From: Rhodoferax sp.
Lineage (GTDB): Bacteria; Pseudomonadota; Gammaproteobacteria; Burkholderiales; Burkholderiaceae_C
Assembly: GCA_029865675.1 (NCBI GenBank)
Contig: JARXAU010000005.1
Location: 1-16,181 of the forward strand
Direction: 5' to 3'
DNA length: 16,181 bases
Of this stretch, positions 1-6,846 are shown one piece after another; the stretch's first letter is position 1; each line of letters starts with the position of its first letter. The notes beneath the pieces are model-generated. The model ran no database searches and was not told the origin of the DNA. It saw only the letters and a program-made list of their open reading frames with translations. The position numbers and the translations under genes are program-made.

Positions 1-592
1 CGTGCGTGATGTAGACAAAAGTGGTGCCAAAGGCGGCCTGCAACTGCTTGAGCTCAATCTTCATGTGCTCGCGCAGTTTCAGGTCCAGCGCGCCCAGCGG
101 CTCGTCCAGCAGGAGCAAAGTGGGCTCCAGCACCAGGCTGCGGGCAATCGCCACCCGCTGCTTTTGCCCGCCCGAGAGCTGGTCAATGCGCTTGGCCTGC
201 GCGCCGGGCAGGCTCACACGCTCCAGCATCTCGCCCACGCGTCGTTTGATCTCAGACGCCGCCACGCCCCGGCGGGCCAGGCCGTAGCCAATGTTGTCGC
301 CCACCGACATCATGGGAAACAGCGCCAGGTGCTGAAACACCATATTGACCGGGCGCTTGTTGGGCAGCACGCCGTGCATGGACTTGCCGCCGATCACGAT
401 GTCGCCTTGGTCCGGGCTTTGAAAGCCGGCAATCATGCGCAGCAAGGTGGTTTTGCCGCAGCCCGAGGGCCCAAGAATGCTGAAAAAACTGCCGCGTGCC
501 ACGCTAAACGACAGGTCGGCCACCGCCGCAAAGCCGCCGTAGTGCTTGCTCACCCCCAAGGTTTGCAGGTCGGTGTCAGAGGCCTGGGTCAT
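1..592 (-). CDS. ABC transporter ATP-binding protein, polyamine (PotA) type, 3'-truncated by window edge
   Basis: Reading leftwards from the ATG at 592, the frame stays open to base 1 (197 codons), so the C-terminal part lies outside. It is the cytoplasmic ATPase of an uptake ABC importer. Visible motifs in order: Walker A GPSGCGKTT (residues 41-49), Q-loop QHLALFP (from Q87), signature LSGGQKQ (139-145), Walker B LLLLDEP (159-165), D-loop GALDLKL (167-173) and the switch histidine at the very edge (H197). The set is complete, so the protein should be catalytically competent. The Q-loop wording and overall spacing fit the spermidine/putrescine (PotA/FbpC) branch; the C-terminal regulatory TOBE domain, which would help settle the substrate class, is not in the window. 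The start lies 10 bp after the stop of the FAD oxidoreductase gene, implying co-transcription. Substrate is not established. Confidence 0.93.
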   Translation of the reverse strand, partial: MTQASDTDLQTLGVSKHYGGFAAVADLSFSVARGSFFSILGPSGCGKTTLLRMIAGFQSPDQGDIVIGGKSMHGVLPNKRPVNMVFQHLALFPMMSVGDNIGYGLARRGVAASEIKRRVGEMLERVSLPGAQAKRIDQLSGGQKQRVAIARSLVLEPTLLLLDEPLGALDLKLREHMKIELKQLQAAFGTTFVYITH

Positions 593-602
593 GGAAACCA
601 GC

Positions 603-2114
603 TCAGTGCAAACGCACGCCTTGGCGTTCGAGTTCGGCCTGTATGGCCCTCAAGTCCACCTCTGCCGTGGATTGGCCTTGTTGCAGTGACACCGCCGCAG
701 CCACGCCCGCGCCTTGGCCAGTCACAGTGCAAGCCATCATGTTGCGCATGGCCGCGTGGGACACCATGTCGCCCGCCACACAGCGCCCGGCCACCAGCAG
801 GTTGTCCACTTCCAGCGGCACCATGCAGCCGTAGGGCACCTCAAAGTAGCGGCCCGTGGTGGGCAATATCAGCACGTTGTAGCCGTCAATGAACTCGGGG
901 AATATGCCCACCGAGTCTTCAAACTTGGCCTGGTTGCGCACGTCCTCGCTGCTTAAGTTGTAGCGGCCAATGATCTTGCGCGAGTCGCGCGTGCCTAGCG
1001 TCATGCCAAAGTTGCGTAGCTTGGCGTTCTCAAAGCCAGGCACCACTTTTTTGAGCGCCATCAGCGCGTACAGGGCTTCTTGGCGACCTTGCATTTCGGC
1101 CTTGGTCAGGTCCATCACATCGGTGCAGTCAAAGCCGCTCAGGTGCGCCAGGTTGAGGTTGGTGGCCTCACCCGCCTCGGTCAGCGCCGACCAGGAGCCG
1201 CCCAGGTTGGTGGTGTGGGCGGGGATGACGCCCAGTTCGCGGGCGGTGTCGAACTCTTTGTCCAGGTAGGGGCTGCGCAGCGCGTCTTCCTTACCGGTGG
1301 TTTCTTGGTCCCAGGTGCGGCTCCAGTCGGCGTAGGTGGCCGGCTGGTCTTCGGTGTATTGCAAAAACTTTTGCTTGTCCACGCCGCTGGCGTTGAACAC
1401 CGTGGTCACACCCAACATCTTGTCCTTAGGCGTTTTGCGGTAGCTCGCACCCGCCAGGTGGGCAATGTCGGCGTCGCCGGTGCAGTCGATGATGCGCTTG
1501 GCCAGCACCACCTGGCGGCCGGACTTGCTCTCGGTGATGATGCCCTTGAGGCGATTGCTGCCTTCTTCAAAAATCACGTCCACGGCCATGCAGTGCAGGA
1601 TGGGCCGCACGCCCGCCTCGGTAATCAGGCGGTCCGCCACGACCTTGAAGAAATCCGCGTCCAGGCACTGGCTGTCGTTGTACGGCCACTTGATGGAGCC
1701 GCCCATTTGCGCAGCAATACGTTCCATCTCAATGCCAATGCCTTCGCCCTCCACCGTGCCCTCGTAGCGGTACCAGGCCAAGGTCTCCATGCCCACGGTG
1801 GTGATGACGCCGCCAAAGCAGCCAAAGCGCTCCAAGATGATGGTGTCCGCGCCGGCACGCTTGGCCGCCAGCGCGGCTGACAGGCCTGCGGGTCCGGCCC
1901 CCACCACCAGCACGTCGCAGCTCGCCAGAATGGGCAGCGGACGGGCGGGCTCCAGGTACTGGCCGCTCTCCACGTCCAACTCGCCCACCGCAGGCGGCGT
2001 GTGGCGCATCACATCACCCTCGGTGGTTTGCTTGCGCGTGACCGGCAGGCGCTGGCCGGACCAGCGGGTGAGCATGCGCTCGGTGCGGGCGATGTATTTT
2101 TCTTCGTCGTTCAT
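603..2114 (-). CDS. FAD-dependent oxidoreductase (FAD_oxidored/PF12831-like)
   Basis: A 503-residue flavoprotein. After about 65 N-terminal residues comes a Rossmann dinucleotide-binding site, VGAGPAG (71-77), with the acidic ribose-binding E95 in ILERFG and the CFGG segment (99-102). The C-terminal part has the family's second FAD signature, LLVAGRCVAGD, followed by an alanine/glycine-rich helix (TGQGAGVAAA). IIDCTGDADIAHLAG in the middle is also typical of this family. Members oxidise varied small substrates, and no specific reaction can be read from the sequence. There is no signal peptide, so it should be cytoplasmic. The start is supported by GGAG seven bases upstream. It sits between the binding-protein gene and the ATPase gene of an ABC importer, suggesting it acts on the imported compound, perhaps an amine. 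That is inference. Confidence 0.88.
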   Translation of the reverse strand: MNDEEKYIARTERMLTRWSGQRLPVTRKQTTEGDVMRHTPPAVGELDVESGQYLEPARPLPILASCDVLVVGAGPAGLSAALAAKRAGADTIILERFGCFGGVITTVGMETLAWYRYEGTVEGEGIGIEMERIAAQMGGSIKWPYNDSQCLDADFFKVVADRLITEAGVRPILHCMAVDVIFEEGSNRLKGIITESKSGRQVVLAKRIIDCTGDADIAHLAGASYRKTPKDKMLGVTTVFNASGVDKQKFLQYTEDQPATYADWSRTWDQETTGKEDALRSPYLDKEFDTARELGVIPAHTTNLGGSWSALTEAGEATNLNLAHLSGFDCTDVMDLTKAEMQGRQEALYALMALKKVVPGFENAKLRNFGMTLGTRDSRKIIGRYNLSSEDVRNQAKFEDSVGIFPEFIDGYNVLILPTTGRYFEVPYGCMVPLEVDNLLVAGRCVAGDMVSHAAMRNMMACTVTGQGAGVAAAVSLQQGQSTAEVDLRAIQAELERQGVRLH

Positions 2115-2138
2115 GGCGTGGCTCCAGACATTCGCAAT

Positions 2139-2174
2139 AAAAAAACCCCGCTGCGCCCTTGCGGGCGGGCGGGG
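2139..2174 (-). terminator. Rho-independent terminator between binding-protein and oxidoreductase genes
   Basis: Read on the minus strand, a GC-rich hairpin is followed directly by a run of seven T residues (plus-strand A run at 2139-2145). The outer stem pairs 2146-2151 (CCCCGC) with 2169-2174 (GCGGGG), the inner stem pairs 2154-2158 with 2163-2167, and the loop is four bases. It lies after the stop of the solute-binding protein gene and before the start of the FAD oxidoreductase gene. Full or partial termination here would make binding-protein mRNA more abundant than mRNA for the downstream genes, a common arrangement in ABC uptake operons. Confidence 0.78.
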
Positions 2175-2241
2175 CCATCAGCGGCGCAGTCTATGGCAAA
2201 GCGTTTAACACCTGCCAGCTGGCGTGCGCCCCAGGTTTGCC

Positions 2242-3309
2242 TTATTGCGCCGCTTTCACGCGGTCCAAAATGCGGCCTTCGATTTCTTCTAGGCCCGCAG
2301 GAACCGCGGGGTACCACTTGATGTTCTTGATGGCGGCTTCTGGGAAGCTGGCCTTGAACTGCTCTTTGAGCTTGCCCGAGGTCAGGTCATCTGCGCCCTT
2401 AGAGGCAGTGAAGTTGCCAGCCGAGCCTGCCACCTTGGCAGCGATTTCGGGGCGCATATTGAAGTTGATCCAGGCGTAGGCCGCTGCGTCGTTCTTGCCT
2501 TTGGCAGGAATGGCAAAGGTGTCAATCCAGCCGGTGGCTCCCGACTTGGGCGCGATGTACTGAATGTCGGCGATCTCGCCATTGAGCTTCCAGCCGCCGG
2601 TGTCCCACATTTGGGCGGCGACGATCTCGTTGGTGCGCATGCCGTTGAGCAATTGGTCTTTGTTGTCCCAGTAAAACTTGACGTTTGGCTTGCAGGCGAT
2701 CAGCGTTTTACCCACTTCTTCCATCAAGGCGGTGTAGGCCTTGGGGTCGTTGTACAGGGCAAACGGGTCTTTGCCAGCGGCAAAGGCAAACGAAATCAGC
2801 GTGGGGCGCTTGAGGCGCATGGACACTTTGCCCTTGACATCGGCGCGGCACAGGTCGGTGTAGTCGGACATTTTGGTCAGCTTGGTGTTGACCACCAGGC
2901 CTTCGGTGCCCCAGATGTGGGGCATGCCGTACACCTTGCCGTCTTGCGTGGTGTTCTTTTTAGTGGCGTCCAGCATGGAGGGGATGAACAGATCGGACTT
3001 GATTTTGCTCAGGTCCATGGGCTTGTAAATGCCAAACTCTTTTTGCGGTCCGGTAATGCGGTCTTGCGAGGGCTGGGCCAGGTCAAAGCCAGCACCGCCG
3101 GTGGCACGCAGCTTGGAGATCATTTCTTCGTTGTTGGACAAGGTGACTTCGACCTTGTAGCCAGATTCCTTTTCAAACTGCTCGACGATGGCCGCGGGCG
3201 CATAGTCGGCCCAGGTCAGCAAGCGGAAGGTTTTTTCCTGGGCAAAAGCGGTGGACGCCAGGCCAAGACACAGACCGGCGACGGCCAAGACGGTAGGTTT
3301 GAAGTTCAT
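2242..3309 (-). CDS. Periplasmic solute-binding protein of a spermidine/putrescine-type ABC transporter
   Basis: A 355-residue exported binding protein. The N-terminus is a classic signal peptide: MNFKPT, a hydrophobic stretch, then AFA just before residue 24 as the cleavage site. The mature protein opens with a TFRLLTWADY segment like that of PotD/PotF-family proteins. It continues with a two-lobed extracellular binding-protein fold (MPHIWGTEGLVVNT near the first hinge, QMWDTGGW later). The family captures polyamines or related cationic/amine compounds in the periplasm and delivers them to the membrane permeases. I chose the ATG at 3309 because AGGA lies about 8-9 bases upstream and the signal peptide starts there. 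An in-frame ATG at 3351 would add 14 residues ahead of the signal peptide and is unlikely. It is the first gene of the minus-strand block, followed by a terminator. The true ligand is unknown. Confidence 0.9.
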   Translation of the reverse strand: MNFKPTVLAVAGLCLGLASTAFAQEKTFRLLTWADYAPAAIVEQFEKESGYKVEVTLSNNEEMISKLRATGGAGFDLAQPSQDRITGPQKEFGIYKPMDLSKIKSDLFIPSMLDATKKNTTQDGKVYGMPHIWGTEGLVVNTKLTKMSDYTDLCRADVKGKVSMRLKRPTLISFAFAAGKDPFALYNDPKAYTALMEEVGKTLIACKPNVKFYWDNKDQLLNGMRTNEIVAAQMWDTGGWKLNGEIADIQYIAPKSGATGWIDTFAIPAKGKNDAAAYAWINFNMRPEIAAKVAGSAGNFTASKGADDLTSGKLKEQFKASFPEAAIKNIKWYPAVPAGLEEIEGRILDRVKAAQ

Positions 3310-3400
3310 AAAAATTTCCTGTGTAGGGGAAGAGGGCGGGAGGAAGCGCAACCAAGTTAATGTGCAAATGTGACATTTTTATTTCAATCTACGTCATACA

Positions 3401-3425
3401 GCCGCCGTAACACGGCCTCGGCGGC
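3401..3425. promoter_or_regulatory. Inverted repeat in the divergent promoter region
   Basis: A perfect 7-bp inverted repeat, GCCGCCG (3401-3407) and CGGCGGC (3419-3425), separated by 11 bases, lies in the 237-bp gap between the divergent binding-protein gene (minus) and the HpaB-like gene (plus). It is not followed by a T run on either strand, so it is not a typical terminator. It could be an operator acting on one or both promoters. In GC-rich DNA such repeats also arise by chance. Confidence 0.3.
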
Positions 3426-3487
3426 GCAGTTGCAGCACGCTGGGCGCTGTCAGTTCAGCCGCCAGCCCCCTCTGGCAAATGGCCACT

Positions 3488-3514
3488 TTGGTGTTTGCTG
3501 CCTTCCGCTATATT
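3488..3514 (+). promoter_or_regulatory. Possible sigma70-type promoter for the HpaB-like gene
   Basis: TATATT at 3509-3514 matches five of six bases of a -10 box. TTGGTG at 3488-3493 is a weak -35 candidate at a short 15-bp spacing. The gene start at 3547 would then have a leader of about 25 bases. This is the most AT-rich hexamer near the start, but the -35 element is poor. Confidence 0.25.
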
Positions 3515-3546
3515 GCGCCGTCTTGTCTGTGTACCAAGGAAATGCC

Positions 3547-5211
3547 ATGAACATGCCCAGCCCCGCCGCGCTTTTAATGAGCGGGCGGGATTACCGCGAA
3601 TCGTTGCGGCGCTACCGCCCTCGCGTTTTTCTCGATGGCCGCCTGATCGAATCGGTAGCCGACGAACCCGGCTTTGCACCCGGTATCAATGCCATTGGGT
3701 TGACGTATGACTACGCGCTTAAGCCGCAGCACGCCAAACTCATGACAGCGGTGCAGCAAAGCAGCGGCAAAACTGTGAACCGCCTTTCCCACATCAATCA
3801 CAGCGCTGGCGACTTGCTCAACAAGCTAGAGGCGGTGCGCCTGGTTTGCCAAGAAACCGGCTGCGCCCAGCGTTACCTTACACACGACGCTTTAAACGCC
3901 ATTGGCCAGGTGAGTGCGCGCATGGATGACGCCAAGGGAAGCATTGACCACAGCGCCCGATTTTTGAACTACCTGCACCGCGTGCAAGACCAAGACTTGA
4001 CTCTGGGTGTGGCCATGACCGATGCCAAAGGCGACCGGGGGCTGCGCCCGCACCAGCAAGGCAATCGCGACAGTTACGTCCACGTGGTCGATTACAAAGC
4101 GGTACACAACGGGCAACGCGGTATCCGCATCTCGGGCACCAAAGCCATCGTCACCGGTGCGCCGTATATGCACGAGTTACTGGTCATGCCGTGCCGAAAC
4201 ATGGGGCAAGCCGATGCCGACTTTGCCGTGTGCTGCGCGGTGCCGATTGACGCGATAGGCCTGACCATCATTGCCCGCCCCGCTGGCCGCCCCGGCCAGC
4301 CCGAGCATGGTGCCGCGTTGTTTAGCAGCAAGTACGGACAAAGCACAGCAGTGTGCATGTTTGACCAAGTATTTGTTCCCATGGACGCGGTTTTTTACGC
4401 GGGCGAGTGGGAGCACTCGGGCTACTTGACCTACAACTATGCCACCCACCACCGCCACACCTGCATCGGTGCGCGTGCCGGATTTGGCGACTTGCTCATA
4501 GGCGCTGGCGCGTTGATGTGCGAAGCCAATGGATTTGACCCGGGCCAAGAAAGCCATTTGCGCGAACAAATGGTGGAGCTCATCACCATCACCGAAAGCT
4601 TTTTCGCCTGCGGCGTGGCCGCCAGCGTTTACGGCAAAGAAGACCCCTACAGCCGCAGTTTTGTGCCTGATGCGGTGTTCTCTAACATCGGCAAACTCCT
4701 GCTGGCCACCAAAATTTATGACATGCACCGTATCGCTCACTATGTCAGCGGTGGCCTCATCGTCACCTTGCCCGGCCCGGACGAGGACCACAACCCCGAA
4801 ACCGGTGCCAAACTCAGCGAAGTGCTGCGTGCTAACCCAGACGTGCCCTATGAGCAGCGCATTCAGACGGCGCGCTTTATGGAGGACCTGACCGCCGGTT
4901 ACCAGGCCGGCTGGTATTCGGTCATCAGCCTGCACGGAGGGGGCTCGCCCGCTGCCATGAAGCAGGAGATTTACCGCAACTACCCCATAGGCTCTAAGGT
5001 GGAGCTGGTTGAGCGCCTGCTTGAGCGCGGTATCGCTGCAGATGGCTCCGCCGCCCCAGCGCCCCACGACCCCGCTCGCGCCATTACACAAAACCGCCAA
5101 CCGGGTAAATGCTGCGACACCGGGTGCACCGTCCCCGGCACGTCCCTGATGGTCGATTTACCCACAGTGGAGGCGACTCTGCCCTCCAAACGGCGAGGTC
5201 CAACCCAGTAG
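3547..5211 (+). CDS. HpaB/4-hydroxybutyryl-CoA dehydratase-like family protein lacking part of the Fe-S ligand set
   Basis: 554 residues; ATG 3547 is chosen for AAGGA six bases upstream and because homology begins at LLMSGRDYRESL. The protein resembles AbfD (4-hydroxybutyryl-CoA dehydratase) and, more distantly, the flavin-dependent 4-hydroxyphenylacetate 3-monooxygenase HpaB. AbfD-like landmarks: GKTVNRL (74-80), ETGCAQRY (103-110), MTDAKGDRGL (157-166), SGTKAIVTG (196-204), HHRHTCIG (301-308) and LHGGGSP (462-468). AbfD binds a 4Fe-4S cluster through three Cys and one His. By my alignment from memory, C106 and H302 are kept, but the other two cysteines are Y110 and A309. The oxygen-labile cluster may therefore be absent or differently bound, which would favour a flavin-only reaction. 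The C-terminus extends about 50 residues beyond AbfD and ends with a Cys-rich GKCCDTGC (520-527). Substrate unknown; it may be an acyl-CoA or an aromatic compound. Confidence 0.82.
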   Translation: MNMPSPAALLMSGRDYRESLRRYRPRVFLDGRLIESVADEPGFAPGINAIGLTYDYALKPQHAKLMTAVQQSSGKTVNRLSHINHSAGDLLNKLEAVRLVCQETGCAQRYLTHDALNAIGQVSARMDDAKGSIDHSARFLNYLHRVQDQDLTLGVAMTDAKGDRGLRPHQQGNRDSYVHVVDYKAVHNGQRGIRISGTKAIVTGAPYMHELLVMPCRNMGQADADFAVCCAVPIDAIGLTIIARPAGRPGQPEHGAALFSSKYGQSTAVCMFDQVFVPMDAVFYAGEWEHSGYLTYNYATHHRHTCIGARAGFGDLLIGAGALMCEANGFDPGQESHLREQMVELITITESFFACGVAASVYGKEDPYSRSFVPDAVFSNIGKLLLATKIYDMHRIAHYVSGGLIVTLPGPDEDHNPETGAKLSEVLRANPDVPYEQRIQTARFMEDLTAGYQAGWYSVISLHGGGSPAAMKQEIYRNYPIGSKVELVERLLERGIAADGSAAPAPHDPARAITQNRQPGKCCDTGCTVPGTSLMVDLPTVEATLPSKRRGPTQ

Positions 5212-5354
5212 CAACCGGCTTGACCGCGTGGCAGGTGCCGCTAAGACCGTGTTGACCTGCGGTGTGGGCGATCGTGCTTTCCCCATCACTTCAAGGGAAG
5301 ATGCAACACCCGTCCTCGGGTATGCTCGTTCGCACCTACTGCGAAAGGCCTACC

Positions 5355-6032
5355 GTGACCCTGATGTTCCAGCGTTTTCTGTCCCTCGCCATGCTTTGCG
5401 TGTGGTTTGCTTTGTGGTGTGCTGCGACCCCGTTGCAGGCGGCGACAGACACGCCACAGAACTACCAACAAGCGCGCAAAGCCCTGAAAGACCCCGACCC
5501 AGAGCGCCGTACGCAAGCCATGGGTCGGCTTTTGCAATTGGGAAAAGCGCGTGACGCCCGCTGGGTGTACCCGCTTTTGGGTGACAGCGAGCTGTCGGTA
5601 CGGCAAGTAGCCCTTGCCACGGTGTGGCAGCTGTGGGGGCGCTCAGGAGACGCGGCGATCGACCGCCTGTACCAGCAAGGAATTGAGGCAATGAACGCGC
5701 GGGAATTGGCCGAGGCGCAAGACATATTCTCCAAAATAATCGCCAAGCGCCCCCAGTTCGCGGAAGGCTGGAACAAGCGGGCAACGGTTTACTACATGAC
5801 GGGCCAATACGCGCTGTCGATGAAAGACTGCGAGGAAGTGCTCAAACGCATACCTCAGCATTTCGGCGCCTTGGTCGGCTATGCCCAAATGCTGGCCGAC
5901 CAGGGGAGCCCCGAGCGCGCACTTGAATTGATGGAGCGCGCGATCAAGGTGAACCCCTATGTATCCAACGCGGAGTTCATGATGGAAGAGCTTCGTCAGC
6001 AAATCGAGAACAAGCGAAAAAACGCGGCCTGA
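5355..6032 (+). CDS. Exported TPR-repeat protein
   Basis: About 225 residues from GTG 5355, which has an AAAGG ribosome site six bases upstream and begins directly at a signal peptide (MFQRF, hydrophobic stretch, PLQA before the mature chain near residue 30). ATG 5364 is the other good candidate. In-frame ATGs further up (5262, 5301, 5322) would put 11-34 residues before the signal sequence and are less likely. Residues 55-95 look like one HEAT-type helical pair (VYPLLGDSELSVRQVAL). Residues 102-203 form about three tetratricopeptide repeats (for example AEGWNKRATVYYMTGQYALSMKD, here split around residue 150), which are protein-binding scaffolds. Cys22 follows ALW, which is not a proper lipobox, so a soluble periplasmic protein is more likely than a lipoprotein. 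Partner unknown. It follows the HpaB-like gene by 143 bp, in which I see no clear terminator. Confidence 0.82.
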   Translation: MTLMFQRFLSLAMLCVWFALWCAATPLQAATDTPQNYQQARKALKDPDPERRTQAMGRLLQLGKARDARWVYPLLGDSELSVRQVALATVWQLWGRSGDAAIDRLYQQGIEAMNARELAEAQDIFSKIIAKRPQFAEGWNKRATVYYMTGQYALSMKDCEEVLKRIPQHFGALVGYAQMLADQGSPERALELMERAIKVNPYVSNAEFMMEELRQQIENKRKNAA

Positions 6033-6089
6033 GGCGCGCGCAAGCTGTTTTTCCATCCAAGGGGAGCGTCAAGCTCTTGTGGGTCTAAG

Positions 6090-6263
6090 AATCTTTTTTA
6101 CCCGCTTACGCTTTCAAACGGCACCCTCCTACCCAACCGCATCGCCAAGGCTGCGATGGAAGTGAACATAAGTGATGCCGATCACGCCCCGTCTGAGCGG
6201 CTTTTGCGTCTGTACCAGGCTTGGGCCGGCGCTCGATGGGCAGCAGTCACTAGAACCTCTTAG
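6090..6263 (+). pseudogene. N-terminal remnant of an Old Yellow Enzyme (NADH:flavin oxidoreductase) gene
   Basis: Translating from 6090 in this frame gives NLFYPLTLSNGTLLPNRIAK followed by AAMEVNISDADHAPSERLLR and LYQAWAGA, up to about 6233. This is the unmistakable start of an OYE-family (beta/alpha)8 barrel: the FMN-binding PNRIAKAAME segment, then the SERLLRLYQ helix. Similarity stops abruptly where the family would continue into its glycine-rich second strand, and the frame runs to a TAG at 6261-6263. No start codon lies in frame just upstream. Only about 50 of an expected 350-400 residues remain, so this is a dead fragment. It does not derive from the neighbouring OYE fusion at 12645-14702, whose matching N-terminal segment reads quite differently (LRLRNRLMITSHEP). 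Confidence 0.72.
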
Positions 6264-6711
6264 GTTCGTTTCGCACGGTCTGCCCGTCCAGGACTGCTGC
6301 CCGTTGTGCCCTGCGGCGCAGCAATCGGATCACCGTATGGGCCAACACCGCCACATTGCTCTCAAGCACCGCCGCGTTCACAGGTGTGGCAGACCCGATG
6401 AGGTGGCTCAGTTCTGTGGGCAGGTACACCGCGCCAGACACTGCAGCAAGCCAACCTGCCCTGGCGCGGTCTTTCCACACACCGCGTAGTCCTTGATCAA
6501 ACGGATTACGGCGTAGGCCCACAACAAGAGCACGACTTGGCGCACGCCGGTGCTGGCAAGCAGTTCGGTATCTGCCAAGAGCAAGCGGGGGTATTGGGCC
6601 TGCGGGTTCCAGTGAAAGTGGCCGACCAGGGCATACGCCCGCGCTGGCCGCGATGGCGGCCACGCCCTTGATCGCCGCAAAAAGAGATAGGGGGTGACGG
6701 ACCACATTCAT
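6250..6711 (-). pseudogene. Frameshifted DUF2127-type membrane protein gene
   Basis: Three pieces of one small membrane protein can be read in two minus-strand frames. The first (from ATG 6711) gives HPLSLFAAIKGVAAIAASAG. The second, in the other frame, gives YALVGHFHWNPQAQYPRLLL and then VVLLLWAYAVIRLIKDYAV. The third, back in the first frame, gives VWKDRARAGWLAAVSGAVYL then PTELSHLI and NAAVLESNVAVLAHTVIRLL. Together they follow the DUF2127 layout (N-terminal AIKG helix, HLNPxxxYP loop, AxR(L/F)xxAYxxW helix, WLAxxSGxxYxPxE, final helix). One break lies near 6630-6645, where about 15-20 family residues also seem missing. The other lies in a GTGTGTGG run (plus strand 6476-6483), consistent with a 2-base insertion. 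The unbroken frame 6250-6711 gives a non-family middle section. Function of the family is unknown. Confidence 0.7.
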
Positions 6712-6846
6712 ATGCGGGTTTTTTGGGGTGGCCATTCGGGATGCTTGAAAGTTCTGGGTTTGGCCGACCTTACGCCCGTGCGGATTCCTGCTACAGCGCA
6801 GACTGCGACACGCTGTGTTCTGCGTGGTTGGGCATGGCTGGGCGGT

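Larger units (their letters stand above)
6033..6846. other. Gene-decay zone without an intact gene
   Basis: This 814-bp gap contains the OYE stub (plus) and the broken DUF2127 gene (minus), whose ends meet around 6235-6250. The flanks, 6033-6089 and 6712-6846, hold no open frame I can recognise. There is an imperfect palindrome near the end of the kinase gene (GTGTTCTG at 6815-6822 with CAGAACAC at 6859-6866), but no T run follows, so I do not call a terminator. No terminal inverted repeats, transposase pieces or target duplications are visible. Confidence 0.6.

Noticed and set aside
2..892. Plus-strand open frame of 296 codons at the left edge
   Set aside because: It overlaps the ABC ATPase on the minus strand, which has all its ATP-binding motifs, and also crosses into the FAD oxidoreductase; its sequence has no recognisable domain.
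3481..3520. Sigma54 promoter upstream of the HpaB-like gene
   Set aside because: GG and GC dinucleotides are present, but the spacing (14 bases in the best pair) does not fit the required 10.
4177..5100. Minus-strand open frame of 307 codons
   Set aside because: Antisense shadow of the HpaB-like gene, whose family motifs are clear on the plus strand.
5231..5260. GCAGGT/ACCTGC repeat after the HpaB-like gene as a terminator
   Set aside because: Only 6 bp, an 18-base loop and no T run; too weak to call.
6033..6846. Decay zone as a mobile-element scar
   Set aside because: I found no terminal inverted repeats, target-site duplications, transposase or integrase fragments; plain deletion and frameshift explain what is visible.
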